A stretch of 64,000 nucleotides of DNA, from the NCBI GenBank assembly GCA_029948255.1, contig JALIZF010001420.1:62001-126000 (forward strand). Direction: 5' to 3'. Shown here piece after piece: positions 1 to 10,966 of the stretch. The position numbers and the translations under genes were made by a program. Within the stretch, counting starts at the first letter, position 1, and each line of letters begins with the position of its first letter. The notes beneath the pieces were generated by a model. It was not told the DNA's origin and ran no database searches. It saw only the letters and a list, made by a program, of their open reading frames with translations. The DNA is from Telmatactis stephensoni (Eukaryota > Cnidaria > Anthozoa > Actiniaria > Isophelliidae).

Positions 1-1110
1 TCTTGTCGTTGATTCTTTGAAGAACAGTCTTAGTAGAAGAAAGGGGGACCGGAAAGACAAATATATGAACATTCACCAAACGTGTCTATGAACAAACTGT
101 AGGTTATTGTAGAACTAAGGAACAAACACTGATGCAGGCATGAATAAGATTAGCATGAGCTAATAAAACATGAAGACTCATTGGAGTAAAAGGAATATAA
201 TGAATAAGTGCATGAATGAACGAGCGAACGAACATGCATGGGGCTTGATCAGTGCACGAATGAAAGGCTATACTAAGAAATGAATCAATTAATCAATGAA
301 TGAATAATTAAAACAATGCATGAGTCAATTGATGAAACAATGAGTGAATGAATGGAAAGATGGATGCCTAGATTACTCAATTTATTAATCAATCAATTAA
401 TCAATCAATTAATTAATTAGTTTGACTGATGTGGCTTGATAAATCAGTGAAGATCGAGGAGGCACATACGTACACTGATAAATGTTAATCATTTTTCTGC
501 ATTCTTATTCGCAAATCCACATGCAAGAATTCAAACGAATTTTCAAAAAGCCGTTTAAAAACCTATATGTTTATCTACAGATCCTTCACGTAAGCGTTAA
601 GCTTGCTCACCTAACTAAGATATCACGTACAAAGCTTTTATACTCCATCAGGCACGAGTGACAATTTAAGCCAGCTGCTTTAATTTGTCAAAATACTTTT
701 AAAACTACAAAGAATTGCGATGGGATGAAGATCTTTTTGATAAATCATGTATATAATTAAATCATCTATTAAATTAGTTATTGAGGTGATCTGTAAAGTC
801 AAAGCAAGGCCGCCATCAAGTACTTGAAATTTCTTTTGAAATCCTATACGGTACCGAAGTTTATCTAACATGTAGATCTCGGATGAATGGCATGGCGAAC
901 GTTTCAGCGTGTTTTAAGACCTGAGAGCTTTGATAACCGTTTGTATTTCTGTATTAGTGACGTCACTCTATAGCCGCCATCTTGGATGGAATCAGATTCC
1001 TCATTAGCGCCGAATGTTGTCTGTTCTGCACCTAAATGTCTAACGTTTCTTTACCTTTTGATTTTCAAAAAAAAAAAAAAAAAAAAAGAGATTAAACCAA
1101 GCCACATTTA
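1..1110. other. Gene-free stretch with TGAA/AATGAA-rich low complexity
   Basis: No supported gene. Positions about 170-420 are a degenerate run of TGAATGAA and TTAATCAA words, and 1066-1087 is an A-run. The rest is AT-rich sequence in which only short chance frames occur. Confidence 0.5.
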
Positions 1111-1281
1111 TTAGAGCATCCGGTCTCTTAAGATCGAATCATACATGAGTGTTGAATCGGCCCGAAGTCGGCGAACTCCCATCCGGCACCAATACCCTGG
1201 TGCCAGAGATTTTCTCTTTTCTCCTCTAGGGTCAGTGTACGGTCCGACCTCTTGCTGCACGAAAGGAAGATATTCAAGCAG
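1111..1281 (-). CDS. Possible terminal coding exon of an unknown gene
   Basis: On the minus strand a good acceptor (pyrimidine-rich stretch ending TTTGCTCAG) is followed by an open frame of about 56 codons. It begins LLEYLPFVQQEVGPYTDP, has a basic EKRK stretch and ends at TAA. The stop lies directly against an AATAAA signal (CTCTAATAAATG), as expected for a compact last exon. No upstream exon is recognised up to R1 and I know no matching family. The frame could be chance, or the 3' end of a gene whose other exons I cannot see. Confidence 0.25.
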   Translation of the reverse strand: MLEYLPFVQQEVGPYTDPRGEKRKSLAPGYWCRMGVRRLRADSTLMYDSILRDRML

Positions 1282-4200
1282 CTGAGCAAACACAGCAGTT
1301 ATTCATAGCACGTTGGACTTATTTATAAATTACATACCAATAGTTACACATCGAAAAAGTTTCATATATCAGATATGTGAGTAGTATATAAAAATACGGC
1401 GCAACTTCGCTGTTACCTGAGATGAGGTTCAGTGCAGATTCTGTTAAGGAGACGGCTCCTAAATATCAATTTGGACACTTTTTGTATGGTCTTCACTCTT
1501 CAATTCTATACAGTGATATACGGGAACCAATGAGTTTCTTCTGCTTAAGCCGCGAGCTGGCTTATAAAATGTCTAGTGTTGTGGTCAACAAAATTAGAAC
1601 AGAGCACGGCCACCTGGTCAAATCTGGTGAACCAGAACTGTCCACTTGATAGCCTAAGAGTCTAGTAGGCAGATAAGAGTAGGGTTGGACGCGTGGTGAC
1701 TAATTCTTGATTGCCGTTATCATACGAGAATAACGAGTTAGTTGAAAACAGCCGTCGTTTATTAACAAAGAACAGCTGTTTTTCTCTTTCCAGAGACTAA
1801 AACGTTCTTACAGTTTTTAACATACTAATCGGAGAAGACCCAAAATTTTATTGTGATATATATATTAAGACTGCTTCATCCGGCATCAAAAAGTAAGACA
1901 GAGTGTTGGTGTGGTTGAGTGTGGCTGAAATTTAACTCCCGTGCTCCATACGAAGATAGATTAAAACTCATTTTTCCTAACTTTGCCCATGGCTTAATGC
2001 CAAGGGTACTTTAATTCCACCATTTAGTGGACAAAATGAAAAACGCTCATTACTGATATTCGTAACGTTTCCTTGGGGTTTCGTTTTTCATCGTGGAAAT
2101 CGCGAGACGCGCGAAGTAAGTAGGATTATGAGCGAGTGCTAATGCTCGACTGACATGCGTCGGAGCGATATGCGCGAGGCGGTTTTCTTCCCAATCAAAG
2201 AGATCTTCCCTTGATTAGAAGAAATGGCGCCAATGTGATATTTCTTTAAGTCCTACTCAATTGTTAACCTTATTTAATCAACAAGTATAAGACATATAGT
2301 TGCAGTAGTAAGATTGATGGTTGAGCCATGAGCTATGGAGCCAGAAGCACAAGCCACATTTAATTACTGACAGCATTAATAAAGGATCATATTCCCACCA
2401 AAATCACATAACTTAATCTAAGGCTGCTTGGGAAACCATACAGATTAAACGACTTAAATAGATGTTAATAAGAAGATTATTCTAACCCAAAATAAAGTGC
2501 CTGCAACGCCCACTTCGGAATTTGACTGTAATAGATAGTATAATAGCAACTTTAATGGAAAATCAGAGTGTATAGCAAAAAGGCTGTATAAAGACAGTCA
2601 GATATATATGTCCTTTAAGAATGCTTTCTCCAGCCATAAGAAACTAGCGTGCAGTAAAGCTACAGCGGAGTTCGATTACAAAAGATAGAACCGTGAAAAT
2701 TTGACTGAGGTGTTAAGATTGTAACTAAAGATAATAGTCAAGTCACCTAATCGCAAGGAGAAATTCCACGATAGAAAAGAACCCTCTTAATAGTACAATG
2801 GCTTCGATCTAACGTTAACCTTTTGCTGATTCCTTCCTCAGGGCATCCATATTTGGTGTTCCTTTTTTCTTTTTCCTTGACAATTTTACAGTCCGAATTC
2901 AACAATTTTGAAAGGTCGCTTTAGCAACCGCCGCAAGGTTCTTTTAAAAAATTCATCATATTTCTCAATGTGTCACGATCAGTAAATGCGTCTCTTTTTT
3001 CCTTGGCAATTATACACGGCCCGAATTCCACAATTATCGAAAACCTGAAATGCCGTTTCAACATGTACAACCATCACAAGGATCTCTTTTATATTTCTAG
3101 CTTTATAAGCCACATCTATACACGGAACATGTTGTCCTTGACAAGAAACAATGACAATATTTTGTCGTCTACTCGAGGAAGTTTAATTCCTTGTCAAAGA
3201 AGACCTGTCAAGGGAAACCTGCTGTCAAAATCAGTACAATTCAATATTAGGAGACAAACTTGATTTTCTTCATTTTATACGACAACGACGCTTTTGGACC
3301 AGCTCCCATAAATGACAACCTTCAAGTTTTTAATTAAGTGACCTAAAAATAGCATTGAAACATTCTTTCAAGCGTCCAGGTCCAACTTGACACCTTTTTG
3401 CCGGATTTCTTTTTGTGTTCGGCCTACATGAGATTGGACTTTATTAGGTTAGTCTATAAACCATCTGTTATTACTGGTCCAATTTAATAAGTTGGGATAT
3501 TTGAAGCTTTAGTTGTTTACAGTATACTAAGCTACTAATCCTAGCGACCATTGACAGATAAGCTTGTCGTCCCACTCGCATTATTTAAGGATATCATGAA
3601 ACCGAAAACATAATCAGCTTATATTCAATGTTTTCTCTAGAATTCTAATTTTAAAGGTTCTGGAATAATTATGGCAGAAAATAATTAAGTCTTGATAAGC
3701 TGTTAGGAGTTATATCTTATCTCTTATTGGGGTTATCTCTTATTAAAACGTGCATGTCTCAGATTTGATGGTACTTACAGCTAGCTGACGCCTTTCCTGC
3801 TACACGTTCGAGCACAGCACCAAATCTTCCTGTAAATCACGAAAAATACTTTGGTAACTTAGGAGCTCTAACTGAGGCGCTACCGTGACAAACTTCATAT
3901 AGACCAAACGTAGAAAGGAAATCGTCTTATAAGACTAATTCACATCAACCAGTAAGCTTCTTTCACGCAAGTATTATTTCAATTTCGTGTTTGTCGACAT
4001 CAGGATATTATCCTTGGGATTTACTTTGGTTTTAATTTACACATCCTCTCATATGATTGGTTATCTATGGATATATTTCCCAGTCGTACTAGGATTCGTC
4101 AACAGATTAGTAACATTACCGTTAATCGTTGTTGATTTGATCCTGAACCAGCGATGATATGCCAGCGTCAGGTCTAAATGAGTTGTCGTTAGCTAAAGGA

Positions 4201-5689
4201 ACTGCTAGTCTTTAAGGTATTTAAGTGCATATGAAGATTTTCCCCCGAGGTTGAGTGTTAGGTGTATGCTTGACAGTTGATGGGCGGTCTTTAATCTTTT
4301 ATTTTTTTCTATAGACTTGTGCTTGTCACAACAACTTGTCTTGCGCTTGTAAATATGAACAGGTAGAAGCGGACCTGTTGTGGTTGCAACTACAGACATG
4401 CAAGACCAGCAACCTTCAAACATGAATTAATGAAGTTTTGAGACATTTTGGGAACTACTTTCAAAGACATTTTCAAAAAATTTATTAGAAATTTGTCTTT
4501 TCAAATGAGATGGAGAGGACACAAAGTCATGTAGATATATAATCAAATATCATCATCATCATCATCATCATCATAATCATCATCATCATCCGCAACATCA
4601 CGATTATGATGAGGGATTTATTTATTTTATTCGATCATTCATTTCGAATCAAAATGTCGGAAGAAAAAAGGAATGGTTGTTTCTTCGAAGGAATGCACGC
4701 AAAGCTATTCTGGTTCCACCCCCGCTCTCCTTATAAACTTCGGATTTGCTTGACATCGATCGTATCTTTAATTTCAGGGATAAAAATGAGCAATTCGCTA
4801 AGATTAACGTGTCTTTTAGGGTATCGACAATGAAATTTAGGACTTAACTTTCACTTTGGTATTTTAAGCCGGGGTGACGAAGAAAAATGTCAATATAGAC
4901 ATTGAAATACTATTAAATGTTATAGCACAGTTTTAACACTTCTATTTACTCTAATTACCAAAAGATATTTATGTTGCAAAAGTAGCTATTAAAATGACAT
5001 ATCTTATATTTATGCATGGTGTCTTTTAATAGTTAAAACACCTAAGCCACACACACTGATTCCCATAAGATCACACATCTGGTATAGCTATGTTAGAGGG
5101 ACTTTTCAAGGATCGTGTTGCTCTGCCAATTCGTTAATTGTACTTGTTCAGTAGCTAATTACAAGCTAGACGAGAGTTCGTACTACAAGCTGAGGTATAG
5201 GAGCCTGGCCAACCAGAAAGACTTTCCTCAGTCGGTGTGGTTGTCAGAAAGAGTTTCTTACTCGACCACTTTCCTTACTTAGGTCTGTACTTTCCAATTA
5301 AACCTAATTCGTACCCCAAACTTGTCTCTCTAGTTTGTACCAAGACAATCCTTGCCAAAAATGTTATTGGCATGATAGTTATTTTTAAGTGCGTAATTAA
5401 TGACTAAAGGGTTCTCGCTCCTCCCCGCACCCCTAAATCAATGTATGTTGGGATAGAAAACATGACACAAGCGACTTCTGACACGCTCAACATACCCTCT
5501 TGGTTACCCTAGAAACCGCAAACATTGTGACTGGGGTGTGGGAGACCGCCAAATACATAAATAAAGGTAAGATGCCAAAAGAAATGGTCAAAATGTATCG
5601 TGCCAAGTAATTTTGGCAATGGTTGTAGGTATATGAGAGTGTGCAACGGGAATAGATATTGACAAGCCTTACATATAACCTTAATTTAT
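1282..5689. other. Gene-free AT-rich intergenic DNA
   Basis: No coding signal with family resemblance was found on either strand. A short ATC/CAT microsatellite lies at about 4549-4590. Scattered frames of 60-100 codons have no recognisable motifs and no splice support. Confidence 0.5.
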
Positions 5690-6095
5690 AGTCAAAGCGA
5701 CGCCCCACGTTGGTCTCATGTTTGGGTTATAGTGAAAGAGGGTGTGTCACACAGGAAACTAAACTGCAAATCCTATAACGAAAACGATTAGATTACAACA
5801 GTAAAACTAGCAAAGTAACTAAAAATACATTATGGTTTAAAAATGTACAATCACTGAACATCTGTAGCGGAAAATCTGTACATAACAACTAAGCTAAATG
5901 TCAGCAATTTCCTGTTAACATCACTTGATCTTTAGTCAAAGCGAAACCCTACGTTGGTCTTATGTTTGGGTTATAGTGGAAAAGGATGTATCACACAGGA
6001 AACTAAAGCAAATCCTATTATCATGGCAGTTAAATTGACACTAAAATGCTTAACTAGCCAAATAACTCAAAAAGACATTAGTTTATAGATGTACA
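5690..6095. repeat. Direct duplication, about 244 bp period
   Basis: A block beginning GTCAAAGCGACGCCCCACGT at about 5691 recurs, diverged, at about 5935. Both copies contain GTTTGGGTTATAGTG and CACACAGGAAACTAAA. They are old tandem copies with small indels, and no function is visible. Confidence 0.6.
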
Positions 6096-7905
6096 ATTAA
6101 AGTGATTCCTCTGTTTTGCACCGCGCAAGTCTACCGCGCATGGTTCAAAAAAGCACAGAATTATGACTTTGTCAGCATTTTCATTCAAATTACGACTAAA
6201 AATGCTTAAAGTGTGCAATTTTTGCTGCGATAAATAGGGACTTTTGTAAAACTCGCCCCAGTACCTTCTCGGAAAAGTGCCGATTTTACCCCAAATTTGA
6301 TTGATTGATTTGATAATTTTGAAAATATCTCTCTAACGAGCACGGTAACCCCAATTTTTTATTTCAAAAATTGCTTTCTTGTAATGATTCACACAACATA
6401 TTTGAGAATTTAAAAACGTTATTGGTAGGAACATTGAAAAAATGACGTTTTTCGTGCGTATTTGAGCACTAAAATATCCAAAATCGAACGTTTCCGCGCG
6501 AGAGTAGCTTTTTTAAAATTTGTAGAAAATGTACTAAAATGCACTTTATCGAAGTTAAAATGGGCTTTCTCACGAGACAATTCACTATATTTTATCTTCT
6601 TCTACTAAAATGCTGCTAACTGTGAGTCTGTGAATTTATTTCTCAGACCCGATAGACTTATCATCGAATTAGCTGGAATGCATCGAATGTTCGTGCGAAA
6701 TCGCTAGAATACCTTTGTCTATGATGTAGAATATTTCCAAAACAAGCACGGTGACCCACTCGTTTCTTCTTAGCTACGAGATAAATAACTCAAAATCTAC
6801 AAAATGTCCAATTTATAGCAATTTTTATTGGTAGAATCAATTATAGAGGAATCACCTTAATGAAATCTGCAGTGGCGTAGCTCCCACTGCGCATGCTCGT
6901 ACGCATGCGCGTACCTCGAACACTGGGAAAAAATTAGCAAACTATTAATTTACTGGGGAATCGGGATCATGTTGACCTGTCATTGGCTGTACGCACGTCC
7001 GAATAATTCTAGCAACACTAAGTGGTATATTTGAAAATTCGATGGTTATAAAAATGACCCTCATCGGGATCTTACTTGCAGCTTTCATCAATTCTCTGCT
7101 TCACTTATAGATCGCCAAACGAGTGACTTATCAATTCATGTTTTAATTTTCTTCCCCCTCCCCCCCCCTCCCCCTCAAAAAAAAAAATGAAAAAACGAGT
7201 CTTCTGAGTAATCAACAAACAAAGTGCGATTTTGAGACGGCAATAGATAGCTTCACGTAACCGGAAAACGGCAAACGGCAAAGAGGATCACGCGGCATGC
7301 TTTTATCGCGCCTGGCTTTACGCGATTGCTACGTAAATGGAGCGCGACTTTTTGCGAAAAGGCAAACGTGAAATGCCTCATATTCAAACCGCAACGCCAG
7401 ATGCGAAACAAGTTGTGATCCCTTCGGACGCCTGCCGTTTCTCGTATACGTGAGGCTTCTCTTAAATATATCGGCGGCCAGTTGTGAGAAAATATATTCT
7501 GTGAATTTATTTTCAACAACGCCCGAAAGTAAATTTTCTCGGCAAATTAAGTTTTTCTTTAGATTTTTCTTTTTCCTTCCAAAATCTCCTCATTTCCTCT
7601 TCCTTTCATAATAAATATTACTTAGAAAGGCAGCTAAATGTTTCCTTTATCAATTAAGAACTAATTGAATGACAAACCTGACCGAAACAAAATTTCGCAC
7701 GGTGATTTTGAGACGTCAATACCACAAAATATTGACGTCCCAAAAATAAAAGTGATTAGGAAAACGCGATACTTTGCAAGAAGTAAAATTCCAGGCTAAA
7801 TGAAACTCGTAATTAACTGAAATTGAAAAATGTGTCTTGTCAAAGGCCATATATATTGAACAAGAATGACAAATTCTTGTAAGATCTTCATATAATGCAT
7901 TGATC
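6096..7905. other. Gene-free stretch containing dispersed-repeat pieces
   Basis: Blocks at about 6335-6470 and 6740-6860 contain the phrase GCACGGTGACCC/GTAACCCC followed by a TTATTTC-like and TTGGTAGAA segment. The same phrase recurs near 25985 and 45080, so this is a dispersed repeat family. A C-run and an A-run occur near 7150-7190. No gene was recognised. Confidence 0.4.
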
Positions 7906-8108
<203 letters not shown>

Positions 8109-8249
8109 TTAATTGACCCTCGCAAAAACCCTTCCAGTCCCTGATCAAAGCCAAATTCTCGATTGGAGAAAATTCCTAGGATCACTAGTGAACGATATAT
8201 CTGTCAGTAGTAGTTATCCCAAGGAATCAATTATAGATTTTCCAATTAT

Positions 8250-9706
8250 CCTTCGTTCATCCCTAGTGGGCATCCATGTATCCCTAAGTATTCCATGTGT
8301 CCTTAGGTATCCCTTTATCCCCTGTCCATCTCTATAGGAATCCTTGTGCATCCCTACAGGCATCCCTGTGTGTATCATTCCATCTCTATAGTATCTCGTT
8401 GCACCCCTACTAGTAGGTATGTCTCTGTGTTTTCCCTGTACATCCCGGCCTAGTATCCATCTCTATAGGTATCTCTGTATATCCCTAGGCGTCCCTGTGT
8501 ATCCCTTCTAGTAGGCGTCCCTGTGTATCCCTATACATCTCTAGATATCCCTGGTATCCCTTGTCCATCTGTATAGATATCTCTGTGCATCTCTTCTAGT
8601 AGGCATCCCTGTACATCCCTAGGTATCCCTTATATCCCCTTTCAATCACTAAAAGGTAAAGGTTAATATATTTTACTTCGAAGAGCGGGGAGTGGTTGAC
8701 CAATTCTCCCGAGCCAGGGGCTCGTGTTTAAGCTATCGAAGGTGCGCCTTCTACCCCCTCTATCCATCAGTGCTCCTTTTTACGGGTATTTAAAACTAAT
8801 TAAAGCTACACGTAAAGGAAAGAACTTGAAACAAGGATGTGAAGTCACTGGGAATCGAACTCGGGACCTCTCGCACCAAAGGCCGCGCACTAACCAACTG
8901 TGCCATCCTTATTCCTATACTAAAGGTATCTCTCTACTAGTAGACATCTCTGTACATCCCTGTGCATCTCTAGGTATCCCTTGTATCCTTTGTCTATCTC
9001 TAAATAGGAATTTTTGTGCATAACTACTAGTAGGTATCCCTGTGTTTCCTTGTACATCCCTAGGTATCCTTTATATCGGCAGACCATCTCTATAGGTATC
9101 TCTGTATATCCCTAGGCGTCCTGTGTATCCCTTCTAGTAGGCATCCCTGCATGTACATCCTTATGTTTCCCTTATATTCTCTTTCCATCACTATAGGTAT
9201 CTCTCTACTAGTAGGCATCCCTGTGCATCTCTGTACATCCCTAGGTATCCCTTGTATCCCCTGTCTATCTCTATAGGTATCTCTCTACATCCCTAGGCAT
9301 CCATGTGTATCTCTGTACATCCGTAGGTATCCCTTATACCCCCTGTCCATCTCTATAGGTATCTCTGTGCATCCCTTCTAGTAGGCATCTCTGTACATCA
9401 CTAGATCGATATCCCTTATATCTATTGTCGATATCTATAGGTATCGCTCTACTAGTAGGCATCCCTGTGCATCCCTATACATCTCTAGGTATCCCTTGCA
9501 TGTATCCCCTGTCCATCTCTAAAGGAATTTCTGTGCATCACTACTAGTAGGCATCACTGTGTATCTCTGTAAATCTCTAGGCATCCCTTGTATCCCCTGT
9601 CCATCTCTATAGGTATCTCTGTACATCCCTAGGTATCCCTTGTATCCCCTGTCCATCTCTATAGGTATCTCTGTACATCCCTAGGTATCTCTTGTATCCC
9701 CTGTTG
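8250..9706. repeat. CCCTAGGTATCC/TATCTCTGTACATCC minisatellite
   Basis: A degenerate tandem repeat built from roughly 10-mers (ATCCCTAGGT, ATCTCTGTAC, ATCCCTTGT, CCTGTCCATCTCTATAGG). It occupies about 1.2 kb and is interrupted by a SINE. Shorter blocks of the same satellite occur at about 27030-27130, 28635-28720, 39712-39910, 45970-46145 and 54370-54850. Those later blocks lie on the 3' side of receptor genes R3, R4, R5 and R6, so the satellite is part of the duplicated unit. Confidence 0.9.
8659..8918 (-). mobile_element. tRNA-derived SINE, full-length-like copy
   Basis: On the minus strand the head reads like a tRNA gene with an A box (TGGCACAGTTGGTTAGTGCG, plus 8884-8903) and a B box (GAGTTCGATTC, plus 8852-8862). 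It is followed by an unrelated body and a short AT-rich tail. Flanks ACTAAAAGGTA (8648-8658) and ACTAAAGGTA (8919-8928) look like a target duplication. It is inserted inside the minisatellite. A truncated relative lies at 35093-35228. The cloverleaf is poor, so I do not call a functional tRNA. Confidence 0.7.
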
Positions 9707-10639
9707 AATTAGTTTCATTTTAGTGTGACAGTCCCTAACTTGACTTATAGTCTTGACTTTGACTTCGACTTGAGTTTATTACATTGCCTTATCATGTAAT
9801 GATTACATTTTAATTCGATATATTAGATAAAGGTTCAAGGGCGGATCCAGGATTTTTCAAAGGTCGGGGCCACGTGACGTTTACAAACAGGGAACCCAAA
9901 CGAAAAGGTCTTAAGCCATTGAAACTCGCTGAAAATATGACATTCATTGCTTAGACTAGTGATTTTTTAACACTTTTAGAAACAAAAATATTATATTTAC
10001 AACTGAATGGGTAGAGGGTTGGCATTGCTTAGTGATATTTCAATGAATGTTAAAAGTGAATCTTTTCACAGAAAAAAATTACTGCTGTCGCAAATTCATG
10101 ACATATTCATTGATAAATACAGGGGGTCCTGACCCCCGCGACCCTCCACCTGGATCCGCCGTTGAGGTTAACTATGAATGATAAGATATAGCTTAAAGTA
10201 TATACAGTGTACGTGTATAACAGTAGAAGTTTATATATATACACTTATACAACTGCTTACATGCGCCATTTAAGTTTAATAAAGAATAAAATTATGGCAT
10301 TTTCAAGTAATACGTTTATCGTATCGATTGCATGGATAAGAATTTACCCAGCAGATATAGAGTTATCCCTCGTTCAACTGGGCCAGGATACCAGTCAAAT
10401 CTCTTTAATATGTAGGAAGGTTTATTCAATGGGATAACACATACCGATAAATATTGAATACTGTTTTTTTGCAATGCTCTCTTGACCCAGCTCAGTTCTA
10501 CAGCTTTTGCTATTCATTACCAGAATATACTTTCATTAACGTGAATTTAATTTTCATAAGTGCGAAAACATACTCATTTCATAGTATCGATATTCACGTT
10601 ACTATTTATGACATTCATTACGGATTTTTGCATTGTCCA
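9707..10639. other. R1 3' flank, shared with the R6 3' flank
   Basis: The segment starting TTAGTTTCATTTTAGTGTGACAG and the block around 10190-10630 recur at about 54955-55545, 3' of R6, showing one duplicated unit. No gene is present. A possible minus-strand poly(A) signal (plus TTTATT) lies near 10418. A foldback element at 9836-10164 is absent from the R6 version. Confidence 0.6.
9836..10164. mobile_element. Foldback MITE with CAAGGGCGGATCC termini
   Basis: The ends are CAAGGGCGGATCC and GGATCCGCCGTTG, an inverted repeat with one mismatch. Both sides are flanked by AGGTT (9831-9835 and 10165-10169). The paralogous flank near 55060-55090 lacks the element, which gives an approximate empty site. 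It is non-coding. Confidence 0.7.
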
Positions 10640-10940
10640 TTAAAGGTTGGCACACACGAGGGAGCTTGCTCCCGCAACATGCTCACGCACCGCGATCCTG
10701 GGTCATTTTGCACAACCAGTACACACGAGGGAGCATGCTGCGGGAGCTTATTGCTTGTAATAATTTGCTCCCGGAGCTTGCTCCCTCACATTTAGCCAGT
10801 TTAATATCAGGGAACATGAACAGGGAGCAAAACGTTTGTTGTACAACAAAATTTTTATGCGTCAAATCGTTGGTTCACACGAGGGAGCGTGTTGGGGGAG
10901 CTTGTTGCGGGAGCATGCTCCTCGTGTGTACCGGTCTTAA
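10640..10940. mobile_element. TTAA-flanked MITE (piggyBac-like ends)
   Basis: TTAA lies at both borders (10640-10643 and 10937-10940). Inside are related inverted ends around GCACACACGAGGGAGC and GCTCCTCGTGTGTAC. Several internal GGGAGC/GCTCCC palindromes are present. A close copy lies at 55546-55846 in the equivalent place 3' of R6, so it was duplicated with the gene. Assignment to piggyBac rests only on the TTAA flanks. Confidence 0.6.
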
Positions 10941-10966
10941 CCAGTTTAATATATTAAGAAAGCACC

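Noticed and set aside
7253..7519. 88-codon minus-strand frame
   Set aside because: No recognisable motif, no splice sites and no conservation within the window.
8838..8912. Functional tRNA gene on the minus strand
   Set aside because: A and B boxes are present but the stems pair poorly, and a SINE body plus target duplication follow.
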